A stretch of 48,171 bases of DNA, taken from NCBI GenBank assembly GCA_009746045.1, contig RPFO01000753.1, positions 1 through 48,171 on the forward strand. The letters are read 5' to 3'. Within the stretch, counting starts at the first letter, position 1, and every line of letters starts with the position of its first letter. Below, piece by piece: positions 18,521 through 26,261 of the stretch. The position numbers and the translations under genes are program-made. The stretch comes from Mesostigma viride (lineage: Eukaryota > Streptophyta > Mesostigmatophyceae > Mesostigmatales > Mesostigmataceae). Under the pieces are notes generated by a model that made no database searches, was not told the origin of the DNA, and saw nothing but the letters and a program-made list of their open reading frames with translations.

Positions 18521-19240
18521 CTACTGGGGGGCGACGTCCTCGCTGCGAGCAGGGTCCGGGGACGGGCTCCTGGATGCGTCTTCGTTGTAGAAGTCCTCGT
18601 CGATATGCACCTCGATGCCGTTGGCCGCGCAGGTAGTCTCAATCAACCCGAGCACGTCGGTGTTCTGCTTTGAAGTTCGGAACAGGTGAAGGCGGCGCTG
18701 GTGGTTCGGAAAGAACTGACCGTACGCGTGAAGCTGCCCGACGCCCTCTTTCCACCTCTTCAGCTCCTTCACCTCCACGATGAGAGGGGGGTCGTCCGTC
18801 ACGATGTCCACGAACCCGGCGGGGCACTCCACCTCGCACCGAGCGCCATTCATGCGACTTGCGAGACGCCCCTGCACACGCAGCTCATTTTGCTTGTTGG
18901 GAGGTTTCGTGGACCAATCCATCACCTTGTCCACCAGGTCCGCGTGGATCCAAGTGCCGCGGTCATCGTTCAACCCCGTCATAACCTTGTCCACGGCATT
19001 CTTAGGGCTAACGTCGGCGTTAGCCCCCCTCAAAAAGTGATCAAAGCGCTTCGTCCCGTTCGACCCGGCCTTGGTGAGATCGGGGCCGTGGACCATCGTG
19101 TCCGTCTTCCTCACGCGAATCTCGGTGTCGGGGTCCGCATTCAGACCTGGGGGCGGCCGCAGCGTGTAGATCCAGAACTTGTCTGTCTCCCGCTTGAACG
19201 CGAAGAGCACGTTGACGGTCGGTGCCTGAGTCGCGGCCAT
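18521..19240 (-). CDS. KilA-N plus PD-(D/E)XK nuclease-like protein, copy 2
   Basis: A 239-residue intact protein. A KilA-N-like DNA-binding motif is seen at GTWIHADLVDKVMDWSTK (residues 95-112). It is followed by a nuclease-like core: a helix with Glu119, GFVDIVTDD (Asp145), LIVEVKEL (Glu156, Lys158) and GVGQLHAYG (Gln169), then QRRLHLF. Asp, Glu-x-Lys and Gln in this order are the signature of PD-(D/E)XK nucleases. The C-terminal tail is acidic. The first 90 residues are unlike copy 1. It could cut or nick DNA at bound sites; the substrate is unknown. It is the first gene left of the large non-coding island and reads away from it. Confidence 0.65.
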   Translation of the reverse strand: MAATQAPTVNVLFAFKRETDKFWIYTLRPPPGLNADPDTEIRVRKTDTMVHGPDLTKAGSNGTKRFDHFLRGANADVSPKNAVDKVMTGLNDDRGTWIHADLVDKVMDWSTKPPNKQNELRVQGRLASRMNGARCEVECPAGFVDIVTDDPPLIVEVKELKRWKEGVGQLHAYGQFFPNHQRRLHLFRTSKQNTDVLGLIETTCAANGIEVHIDEDFYNEDASRSPSPDPARSEDVAPQ

Positions 19241-19389
19241 CCGGTACCTGTTTCAGGTTGTGTGGGCAGACAGCGACAGTTTTTGGTGGTGTACATTTTA
19301 ATAAACATGAATGAATGCATTCCAAATCACGAGCAATAGAACGACGCGGCAAATACCACAAGAGTCCTCAAAGGCGAAACACGTAGGGG

Positions 19390-19985
19390 ATAAAACACGC
19401 CAGAGTGTGGGCAGAGAGCCAACAGAGTTGCTGGACAGAACCAGGGCATGTGAAAACTTCACCAAGCAGAATACCTCGACGAGGGCGGCATAAAACGGAA
19501 AAAATGCACGCACACAATGGGGGGCTTCAAAAAAATTTCATTATGGGATGAGGCATGCCAAAGGGTGGGCAACAGGCAACAGGATTGCTGGACAGGGCCA
19601 GTGCAGGTGAAAACTTCACAAGGGGGGGGCCCATTCGACGATAGCGGCTGAAAACGCGAAAAGGAACGCACAACCAGGGCAAGGGGATGGAAATAAGTGC
19701 ATCAGATGATGAGGCATGCCAAAGGGTGGTCAATAGGCAACAGAACTGCTGGGCAGGACAAGGGCAGGGGTGCAATTCAAAAGGTGGGGCCATTCGACTT
19801 TCGCGGCGTAAAACTCGACAGAAAGCATGAAACATGGCAAGGGCATGGAAATAAGTGCATCAGATGATGAGCCATGCCAAAGGGTGGTCAATAGGCAACA
19901 GAACTGCTGGGCAGGACAAGGGCAGGGGTGCAATTCAAAAGGTGGGGCCATTCGACGAGCGCGGCAGGAAACGCGAAAAAGGGGT
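19390..19985. repeat. 158-bp tandem repeat array (about four units)
   Basis: The landmark tcgac followed by gcggc and a gaaaacgcgaaaa-like stretch recurs with cgac at 19477, 19636, 19795 and 19953, so the period is 158-159 bases. The last units are most alike and share caaagggtggtcaataggca and gggcaggacaagggcagggg; the first is more divergent. A partial copy of the landmark recurs at about 20033, off register. No reading frame is conserved between units. Confidence 0.85.
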
Positions 19986-20317
19986 TCACAAACAGGACAA
20001 AGACAGCCAAAACCCCCCCCACCCCACTGCCTAATTCGACGTTTGCGGCCGAAAACGTCGAAAAAGGGCCATGCTCACCTGCAAATCCAGAGCCAAAGGG
20101 AGAAAATGGGTTGTGTTGTTGTGTGTGTTGTTTGCCTGCTGTCTGCCCCATTTCATGCCGCGCTGACGAAATATATACGCGCGTCTGCCGCGTGTCGTGT
20201 CGGTTTCGTCGTGGCAGCGGCGTATCTTTGGTTCCCTGCCGCGCCCCGGGAGTTACCACTTGGCAGCGGGCGGGTTCCGCTCCAGTTCCGTGGGCGGTTA
20301 CTAGAAGTTAGCGGGAG

Positions 20318-21130
20318 TGCAGCGGAATCCGTGGCAGTAGGCACGAATCCGCCGGGTGCCGCGGGGTAACTTGCGAAAAGTGAGATCCTAACCGGCTGGG
20401 TAACCGAAAGTAACGGCGGACGGACGAGTGCGAACCAGTGGGCCCGGGGGAAACTCGGGAGGGGCCAATGGGAAGTGCCGGTTTCTAGCCGGATTCCTGG
20501 CGGTTAGGAGATGCATCTTGGCTTCCCTGATCCCGGGACTCGGCCGAAAAAAGTTTGGAAATGGGGAACGAAATACGCAATTCGCGTATTCGGCGAATTA
20601 CACTACAACATTAGGTTCTATTTATAGCCCGCCCGTGCACTGGGTAGTTTAACGCTAGTACACTACAAGATTTACTGGGGTACTTCAAGTACCACACGCG
20701 GCGGTATATTCGATTATCCTTTATTTATTTAGTCCTAAGTTAGCCATAAGTTACGGGCTACTGAAAATATATGACGATTCTATTAAAAATTTATAGTAGT
20801 AGCGACTTTGCACGGGTGGGCTATAAATAGAACCTAATGTTGTAGTGTAATTCGCCGAATACGCGAATTGCGTATTTCGTTCCCCATTTCCAAACTTTTT
20901 TTCGGCCGAGTCCCGGGATCAGGGAAGCCAAGATGCATCTCCTAACCGCCAGGAATCCGGCTAGAAACCGGCACTTCCCATTGGCCCCTCCCGAGTTTCC
21001 CCGGGCCCACTGGTTCGCACTCGTCCGTCCGCCGTTACTTTCGGTTACCCAGCCGGTTAGGATCTCACTTTTCGCAAGTTACCCCGCGGCACCCGGCGGA
21101 TTCGTCCCTACTCCTGCGGATTCCGCTGCA
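20318..21130. repeat. Inverted repeat: 321-bp arms, 171-bp AT-rich centre
   Basis: The left arm (20318-20638) and right arm (20810-21130) are reverse complements with few differences, mostly at the outer ends. The centre (20639-20809) is AT-rich and carries a small hairpin, GGTACTTCAAGTACC (20679-20693). Next to the centre each arm has CTATAAATAG, a canonical TATA box, oriented so that transcription would run outward on both sides. The arms also hold several GTTACC/GGTAAC motifs. I find no clear target duplication at the outer ends, so a transposon origin is possible but not shown. Confidence 0.9.
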
Positions 21131-21314
21131 ACTGCTCAGGGCGCCGTTCCCCGCCGGTCCCGTCAGATCCCCGCCCCGTTCCCGTCAGAACCGCGCCAGA
21201 TTCCGTCAGTGCCACGGGGGTTTCGCGAAGGCCGCCGCGTGGCCACGATTTTTTGGGTAGCTCGGCGTAACCGGTGGCGCTCCGCCGCTGACGCGAATGT
21301 CCTGAAAATTTGAG

Positions 21315-21322
21315 TTTCCCGC
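21315..21322. promoter_or_regulatory. E2F-like site TTTCCCGC
   Basis: An exact match to the eukaryotic E2F consensus TTTSSCGC. It lies right of the inverted repeat. Two further exact matches lie in the second island (45851-45858 and 45900-45907). The eight-base match alone could be chance in GC-rich DNA. Confidence 0.3.
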
Positions 21323-21644
21323 CGGCTGCCAGCGCGAAACGGCGGATAACGAAAAAGGGCGACTTTGTATCCAAGTGCCCCTCTCTCCACCATCCCCTCT
21401 CTGCACCCACCATCCTCCCCCCTTGCTGCCTGGCTCTTGTGAGCTTCCATTGCCCTTTCACCTCTGTGGTGTGTGTTGTGGTTTGGTTTGCTCTCCCATG
21501 GCTTTCATCCTTGTGCATGGCCTCTGAAGTTTTCTGGAAATAATCCGCATTCGCGCCGGCGTTGCCGAGTTTTCATGCTTTTTTCACCCTCTTGTGGCTG
21601 GCTTGCACTTCCTTGATGTTGGATTCATTTTTTCAGCTTGGATG

Positions 21645-21960
21645 AAATTGTCACACCCTTGTTGGAATATTCACACCTTGTGCGCGTTCTCCGCCGGCTG
21701 CGTCGAATTCTCTCACCTCTATTGAGCTGTTCACACCTTGTTGGAATATTCACACCTTGGGCGCGTTCTCCGCCGGCTGCGACGAGTTCTCTCACCTCTA
21801 TTGAGCTGTTCACACCTTGCTGGATGATCCACACCCTGGGCGCGTTATCCGCCGGCTGCGACGAGTTCTCTCACCTCTATTGAGCTGTTCACACCTTGCT
21901 GGATGATCCACACCTTGGGCGTGTTATCCGCTGGCTGCGTCGAACTCTCACGCCTGTATT
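21645..21960. repeat. 79-bp tandem repeat array (four units)
   Basis: The landmark ccgccggctgcg occurs at 21691, 21770, 21849 and (as ccgctggctgcg) 21928, a constant 79-base step. Each unit also contains ctctcacctctattgagctg and two cacacct elements. The array ends about 60 bases before the start codon at 22018, so it would lie in the leader or promoter of that gene. The unit length is half that of the left array. Confidence 0.9.
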
Positions 21961-22017
21961 GAGTCACCCCACTGGTTGGAAATTGCTCACCTCTGTGAAG
22001 TCTCCCCACTCTCGACA

Positions 22018-23348
22018 ATGGAGGTTCTCTTCCCTGCCATCCACGACAACCGCATCGGCCAGAAGAAGGTGACCGGGGTGGACCCCTCGTGCGTGTCGGA
22101 GCTGCTGTTCGAGGACGACGCGTCCGACGGCGACTTCGGAGGCGTGGGGCTGGACCTCGACCTGGAGGACGGCCCGGGGAAGCGGGGGACCAAGCCCCTC
22201 CACGGGAGGCAACCGCCGCTGCCGGACCCCGAGGACGCGTGGGTGGACGACGCGGTCCTCCGAGATGTCTTCCGCGTCCCCCTGGGACCGATGCGCTTCT
22301 TCGTGCACGTCGCGCTCGCCGAGGGGTGCGACCAGGTCAAGCTCTACAGCGTCAAGGACATGTGCAGGGCCTTCAAGGAGACCTGGGACGTGAAGACGCC
22401 GCCCGACCTGCTGCAGGAGCTGCTGGAGGGGTGCGAGCACCACCGCGTCACCGAGAGGGGCGCGCTGTTCGTGTCCGCGGACGGGATCGCCGTGCTCGCC
22501 AAGGGGCTCGCGTGCCACAAGAACCTGGTAGGCAAGCGCGTGTACGTCGGCAACGCCCTCCTGCGCATGGCGGGGCTGGAGGGCTCCCTGCGCGCGGAGG
22601 ACATCCACACGACCGGCGCCATCCGGATGGGGGTGGACGTGGAGGAGAACGTGCTCTACCGGGACGTCCGCCGGCGCGTGGTCCAGCTGCGGTTCGACAA
22701 GGAGAGGTACGAGCACGTGTGGGCGCAGTATCACACGGCGCTGTGGGCGGGCGACGAGGCGACCGTCAAGCGACTGGCCAAGCCCGCCGACGAGGTGCTG
22801 GAGAAGTACGGCCTCACCGTCAAGCTGCTGGCCGCCCTCAGCGAGCCGGACTTTTGCCCCCCCACCCCCTGCCCTCCTGGGGCCTGCTGCCCCTGGACCT
22901 CGTCCGCAAGAGCGAGTACAAGGTGGAGGTGAACCCCCCGCCCAAGCCCCCGGCCCGGCGCGAGCCGTTCGGGGACATCACCAACCGGATGGCTGAGGTG
23001 GATCTGGCGTCGCCCGGCCCGGGGGGCTCGAAGGGGGGCTCGAAGAAGAGGAAGACGCGCGAGGGGCGCTCCCTCCCGGTGGACCGCGGCGACCGCCTGC
23101 ACCTGGTGCTCGCCCAGGCCCTGGAGCTGTACCGCGAGACCGGGGACCTCGGCGAGCGGGCATACGAGGTGCTGCGGGCGGTGCCGTTCCTGCGGCAGAA
23201 GGAGGAGTACGCGAGGGCCTTCTCGTGCGCCCTGGACAGTCTGTTGTTTTGTGATCAAGATGATGCCGGTTACCCTCTCTTGAGCATGCGAACGTACTCG
23301 GTATTCACGGACCTGATCCCCCATTTCGTGGAAGGGCCGGTGGAGTGA
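22018..23348 (+). CDS. Unknown protein, about 443 residues (one frameshift)
   Basis: Starts MEVLFPAIHDNRIGQKKVTG. The first 85 residues are acidic (FEDDASDGDFGGVGLDLDLE). A folded region then includes VPLGPMRFFVHVALAEGCDQ, KLYSVKDMCRAFKETWDVKT and FVSADGIAVLAKGLACHKNL, with a pattern loosely like KilA/BRO-type domains. The frame changes near 22863 in a run of eight C by one lost base; the remainder has a basic patch (GGSKKRKTREGR) that could be a nuclear localisation signal, and a helical C-terminus. It lies directly right of the 79-bp array. No confident family. Confidence 0.6.
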
Positions 23349-23359
23349 TCGGTTTTCCT

Positions 23360-23880
23360 TTATTTGTGTATATATATCGATGGACCATCTCTATTTTTTA
23401 AGGAAATGTCAGCATTTGTCTCGCACTCGCCATGTCCGCGGTGGACAGCGCGCGATAACACAGCGTGAGTAGGGAGGGGGTGGGGTGGGAGTAGGAGCGG
23501 GGGCGGGGGCAGGGAGGGGCGCGCGGGCCGCTCGCGCGGACCGTTCGCGACGATCTCGTCGACGGCGTTCAGGTAGCCCCCGCGCCCGTTGTAGCGCTCG
23601 AGTATCTCGGCCAGCAGGTCCTCGTCCTCCATGTAGGCCACGCGCGATATCACCAGCACCATGTCGCCCGCCCACGCGCACGTGCGCACCATGTACAGGT
23701 CCATCAGCCTCGCCGCCTCCCTCCGGCCCCTCACGCCCGCCCGCTCGCACGCACGCCGCACGTACATCCCCGCAGTCTCTCCGTAACGCTCGCGGGATAT
23801 TACCCACACGATGGGCGCGCTACCTTGGTGGAAACCCGTGCGCGGGTCTCCGTGGCATCTATCGCTCACTTGCACTTCAT
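23360..23880 (-). CDS. Unknown basic protein (frame break near start)
   Basis: A frame of about 170 residues with EIL-type helices (MEDEDLLAEILERYNGRGGY) and a Pro-rich tail. The ATG at 23880 is placed by comparison: its surroundings match those of the ATG at 24394, including the start ATG-AAG-TGC-AAG. A stop then follows in that frame, while a frame one base off stays open to 23360; one lost base near 23870 would join them. If the ATG at 23880 is not used, a Met at MYVRRACERAG is the next candidate. No family recognised. Confidence 0.4.
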
Positions 23881-23903
23881 GATCGCGCGTGTCTGTGTAC
23901 CTA
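23868..23903 (-). promoter_or_regulatory. Start-region repeat, copy 1
   Basis: 36 bases that match 24382-24417 at about 33 positions, covering the first codons and upstream sequence of two neighbouring minus-strand genes. The next bases upstream end in a run of T in both copies. The conservation of start plus promoter, with unlike proteins downstream, suggests a duplicated promoter captured by a new coding region, or two diverged paralogs. Confidence 0.6.
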
Positions 23904-23920
23904 ATTGCATTTTTTTTAAA

Positions 23921-24394
23921 TCACAGGAGAGCAGCGGCCGCGTCCAACTTAGTACCGGCAAGGGTAGGATAGCCGTCTTCTATGTCCTCCTTTGCTTCCG
24001 CTAAACGCGCATCAACGATTGCGAGGTCTGCACGTGATATTGTGCCCGATAGGAAGTGGTTTCTCGCTTGACCAGCTAGGGTGTCGTATCTGGCTTTTTG
24101 ATTGTTCAGCGATGTTTGTCTAATGGGTGGCAAAGACGCGTCAGGTACATAGGCTTGGTTTCTCCAAGGCAACCAGTCCGCGAACCAGTCCCACGACCAC
24201 GTAGTGGGCGGCTGGTCGATCTTCATGTCGTCGGCGGTCCACATGTACGCCCTGGCCGCGTGCGTGCGCCTGGCGGGCCTGCGGGCCTTCCCCCCCGCGC
24301 CCCTCTTCCGCCTGTGGGCCGCGCAGTGCGCCCCCCCGTGCGCCCCCTCGTTGCGGCACCTCGAACCCGATACGGTCGTGGACTTGCACCTCAT
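23921..24394 (-). CDS. Small Cys/His-motif protein B
   Basis: A 157-residue intact protein starting MRCKSTTVSGSRCRNEGAHG. It carries C-x9-C-x10-C-x2-H (Cys3, Cys13, Cys24, His27), the same spacing as the protein at 17282-17923. The motif is followed by a basic stretch (RRKRGAGGKARRPARR) suited to nucleic acid binding or nuclear import, a Trp-rich segment (TTWSWDWFADWLPWRN) and a helical C-terminus. The function is unknown. Confidence 0.65.
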   Translation of the reverse strand: MRCKSTTVSGSRCRNEGAHGGAHCAAHRRKRGAGGKARRPARRTHAARAYMWTADDMKIDQPPTTWSWDWFADWLPWRNQAYVPDASLPPIRQTSLNNQKARYDTLAGQARNHFLSGTISRADLAIVDARLAEAKEDIEDGYPTLAGTKLDAAAALL

Positions 24395-24417
24395 GATCGC
24401 GAGTGTCTGTGTACTTA
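24382..24417 (-). promoter_or_regulatory. Start-region repeat, copy 2
   Basis: Second copy of the 36-base start-region repeat described at 23868-23903, 514 bases away, at the start of the Cys/His-motif gene. Confidence 0.6.
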
Positions 24418-24448
24418 GTGCCTCGATTTTTTTCCGTGGACGTATATT

Positions 24449-24694
24449 TTAGTGCATCTTCTTCAGGCACTCCATCAGCCTGCGCACGTCCGCCGCGGTG
24501 TTGTAGACCGAGAAACCGATGCGGATGGTCCCGGCCTCCACCTCCCGCGGCACCCCGATGGCCTGCAGCACCTTGCTGCGTTTGCCCCTAGAGCACGCGC
24601 TGCCGACGTTCGCGCAGATCCCGCTGCGGGACAGTTTCTTCACCACCTCGCGCGCGTCCGTCCCGGGCAGGCTGAAACTCACGATGTTGTCCAT
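24449..24694 (-). pseudogene. nifS-like: Cysteine desulfurase, C-terminal fragment (split by retrotransposon)
   Basis: The last 81 residues of a NifS/IscS-type enzyme. It carries the catalytic Cys loop (ICANVGSACSRGKRSKVLQA) and the C-terminal helix-strand pattern (TIRIGFSVYNTAADVRRLME). The 5' part of the same gene lies at 32525-33427, on the other side of the retrotransposon. The frame would be continuous if the element and one target copy were absent. Alone this fragment lacks the PLP-binding domain and cannot be active. Confidence 0.9.
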
Positions 24695-24696
24695 GC
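24692..24696. repeat. Target site duplication (left), CATGC
   Basis: Five bases CATGC directly left of the element, repeated at 32525-32529 directly right of it. Five bases is the usual duplication made by Ty1/copia integrases. It places the exact insertion point inside the desulfurase gene. Confidence 0.85.
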
Positions 24697-25313
24697 AGTT
24701 GTGAGGGTAAGAATGCCACGAATTCCGCCATGGTTCTTGCAGGAAGTTGCCTTTATTAACAATCAGGAAACACAGACGTAAGTCACGTCACTTCCAAGAC
24801 TGCACGCAGCACAGACGACAGGGTCGCAGTGCCAAGAGAACGTGCACGCAAGAACTAGCGTCCCGGTGTGACCAAGTCACTCATATAGCTTACTAGGGAC
24901 GCGTCCAAGTATTCAGCTGCACTGTCACAGCTGAACTGTCAATCAATTGATTACACAGACTCTGGCACGCCTTTGGCGCGCAGATCTATCAATTGTCCAT
25001 ACGGCTAGTCCTGTGGACCTATCCGTACACTAGTCAGCATCAATTGTCTCATAGGTCCTGGCGCGCTACAGTGCGCCTACCTATCAATTGACCATCAAGT
25101 CCTGTACAAGTCCTGTCAACGTCCTGCGGACTATCAAAGTGACACTTGTACATCCTGTGTCCGTACGCGCCCACAGTGGCGCGCCGGGTACTGTCGGCAC
25201 AGCCTAGGAAACGTCATAACTTTTACGTTCCTTAACCAAATGAGGCGTTCAAGGTGCCGTTGGAAAGAGCGTAACAATCTCTATCCATCTAACGTAAATC
25301 CTTTACGTTAACT
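24697..25313 (-). repeat. 3' long terminal repeat (617 bp)
   Basis: Begins AGTTGTGAGG and ends CGTTAACT on the plus strand; the terminal AGTT and AACT are inverted copies of each other. This differs from the usual TG...CA ends. It matches 31908-32524 along its length. Many short caattga/tcaattg motifs occur inside, possible regulatory repeats. Confidence 0.93.
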
Positions 25314-25317
25314 CCAA

Positions 25318-25332
25318 TCCCTTCTTTTCTTT
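25318..25332 (-). other. Polypurine tract
   Basis: On the element's sense (minus) strand this reads AAAGAAAAGAAGGGA, a 15-base purine run four bases from the 3' LTR. Such tracts prime plus-strand DNA synthesis in LTR elements, and the position and orientation fit. Confidence 0.75.
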
Positions 25333-26261
25333 AGGGTCACATCCCCTGCCAGGGACCCTTGAAGTAGCTTGAAATGTCCTTCACTCCAGCTTGAAGCTTG
25401 AACAGATGTCTTTAATGGCCAATGCCATTCCCCCAGCCCTTTCTTTTAAGGAACTGGAAAAGAAACAGATCTGCCACAGGGAAAACCATTTCATGAGAAA
25501 TGGAGAAAACCTATGGAAGTGGCATTACAGAGTACCACCAGATATTAGAAGCACACAAAATTAAATACATACAGGTTAATTCTATGAGGTCTTCTCCAGG
25601 AATTAATCCCATCACCTCGGTAGAGCCTCCAGTACAATGACCTTCTGGCGGTGAGTTACATTAATCCCAGATACTAATCCCATAAAACCCAGTACATATT
25701 CAATATAAGTACAATAAATCCATGACAATTAAAATACCACTTGACAAAGTAAGGCGTATTACAATAGTTTGCCTGTCATTCTCTCAACAGGGGTCTATTG
25801 GCGCCCGTCTTACGGCGCCCGTCTACTTGCCAGATGGTAAACTGCCACAGCAAACAAATGACAAAATGAAACACATAGGCAACAATTAAATCCTGCCCTG
25901 GGGAACTAGGGAAGTCTGAACAGGCAAACACCTGAACAGGCCAGCTTGTAGAAACATAATACCAGGGAATCGAACCCCGCCCTATAAACCCCAGAATAAA
26001 GGTTCCCAGACCATTGTGAGAAGTATGTACAAATATACATTTCTTTTAAAATAGAATACATGGTCTGTAATGGACCTGTCAACCTTGTGTAGTCAACAGC
26101 ATGAACCCCAGCCAAAACCTGGCTGTATCCTGATTAAAATCAGAGTGAGTGTACCATGGTCCATGAGCCTTAGTACAGACTAAAATACAGGTATTATGCC
26201 AGTCACAATGCTGACACTACCACACAATCTGCTCTCCAATGCCCTATAACCATGCACCAGC
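25333..26261 (-). other. 3' untranslated part of the retrotransposon
   Basis: About 930 bases between the pol stop and the polypurine tract. Only short frames occur, and none resembles an envelope or other known protein. I see no further structure. Confidence 0.6.

Larger units (their letters stand above)
19241..22017. other. 2.8-kb non-coding island with tandem and inverted repeats
   Basis: The longest stretch without a convincing viral gene. It contains, in order, a short leader with AATAAA (19300), a 158-bp tandem array, a GC-rich block, an 813-bp inverted repeat with an AT-rich core, a second GC-rich block, and a 79-bp tandem array that runs almost to the next gene. Open frames here are short, low in complexity and differ between repeat copies. 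Flanking genes read away from the island on both sides. Symmetry, an AT-rich centre and repeats are features of viral replication origins and of bidirectional promoters. Confidence 0.75.

Noticed and set aside
20101-20400. Coding frames in the GC-rich blocks beside the inverted repeat
   Set aside because: The frames cross repeat boundaries, have Arg/Ala-rich low-complexity products and show no domain.
19390-21960. Tandem arrays as a CRISPR array
   Set aside because: Units of 79 and 158 bases repeat in full with no unique spacers, no adjacent cas-like gene is present, and the setting is a eukaryotic virus.
25906-26115. 69-codon frame in the 3' part of the retrotransposon
   Set aside because: Short, with no conserved feature; indistinguishable from chance in untranslated sequence.
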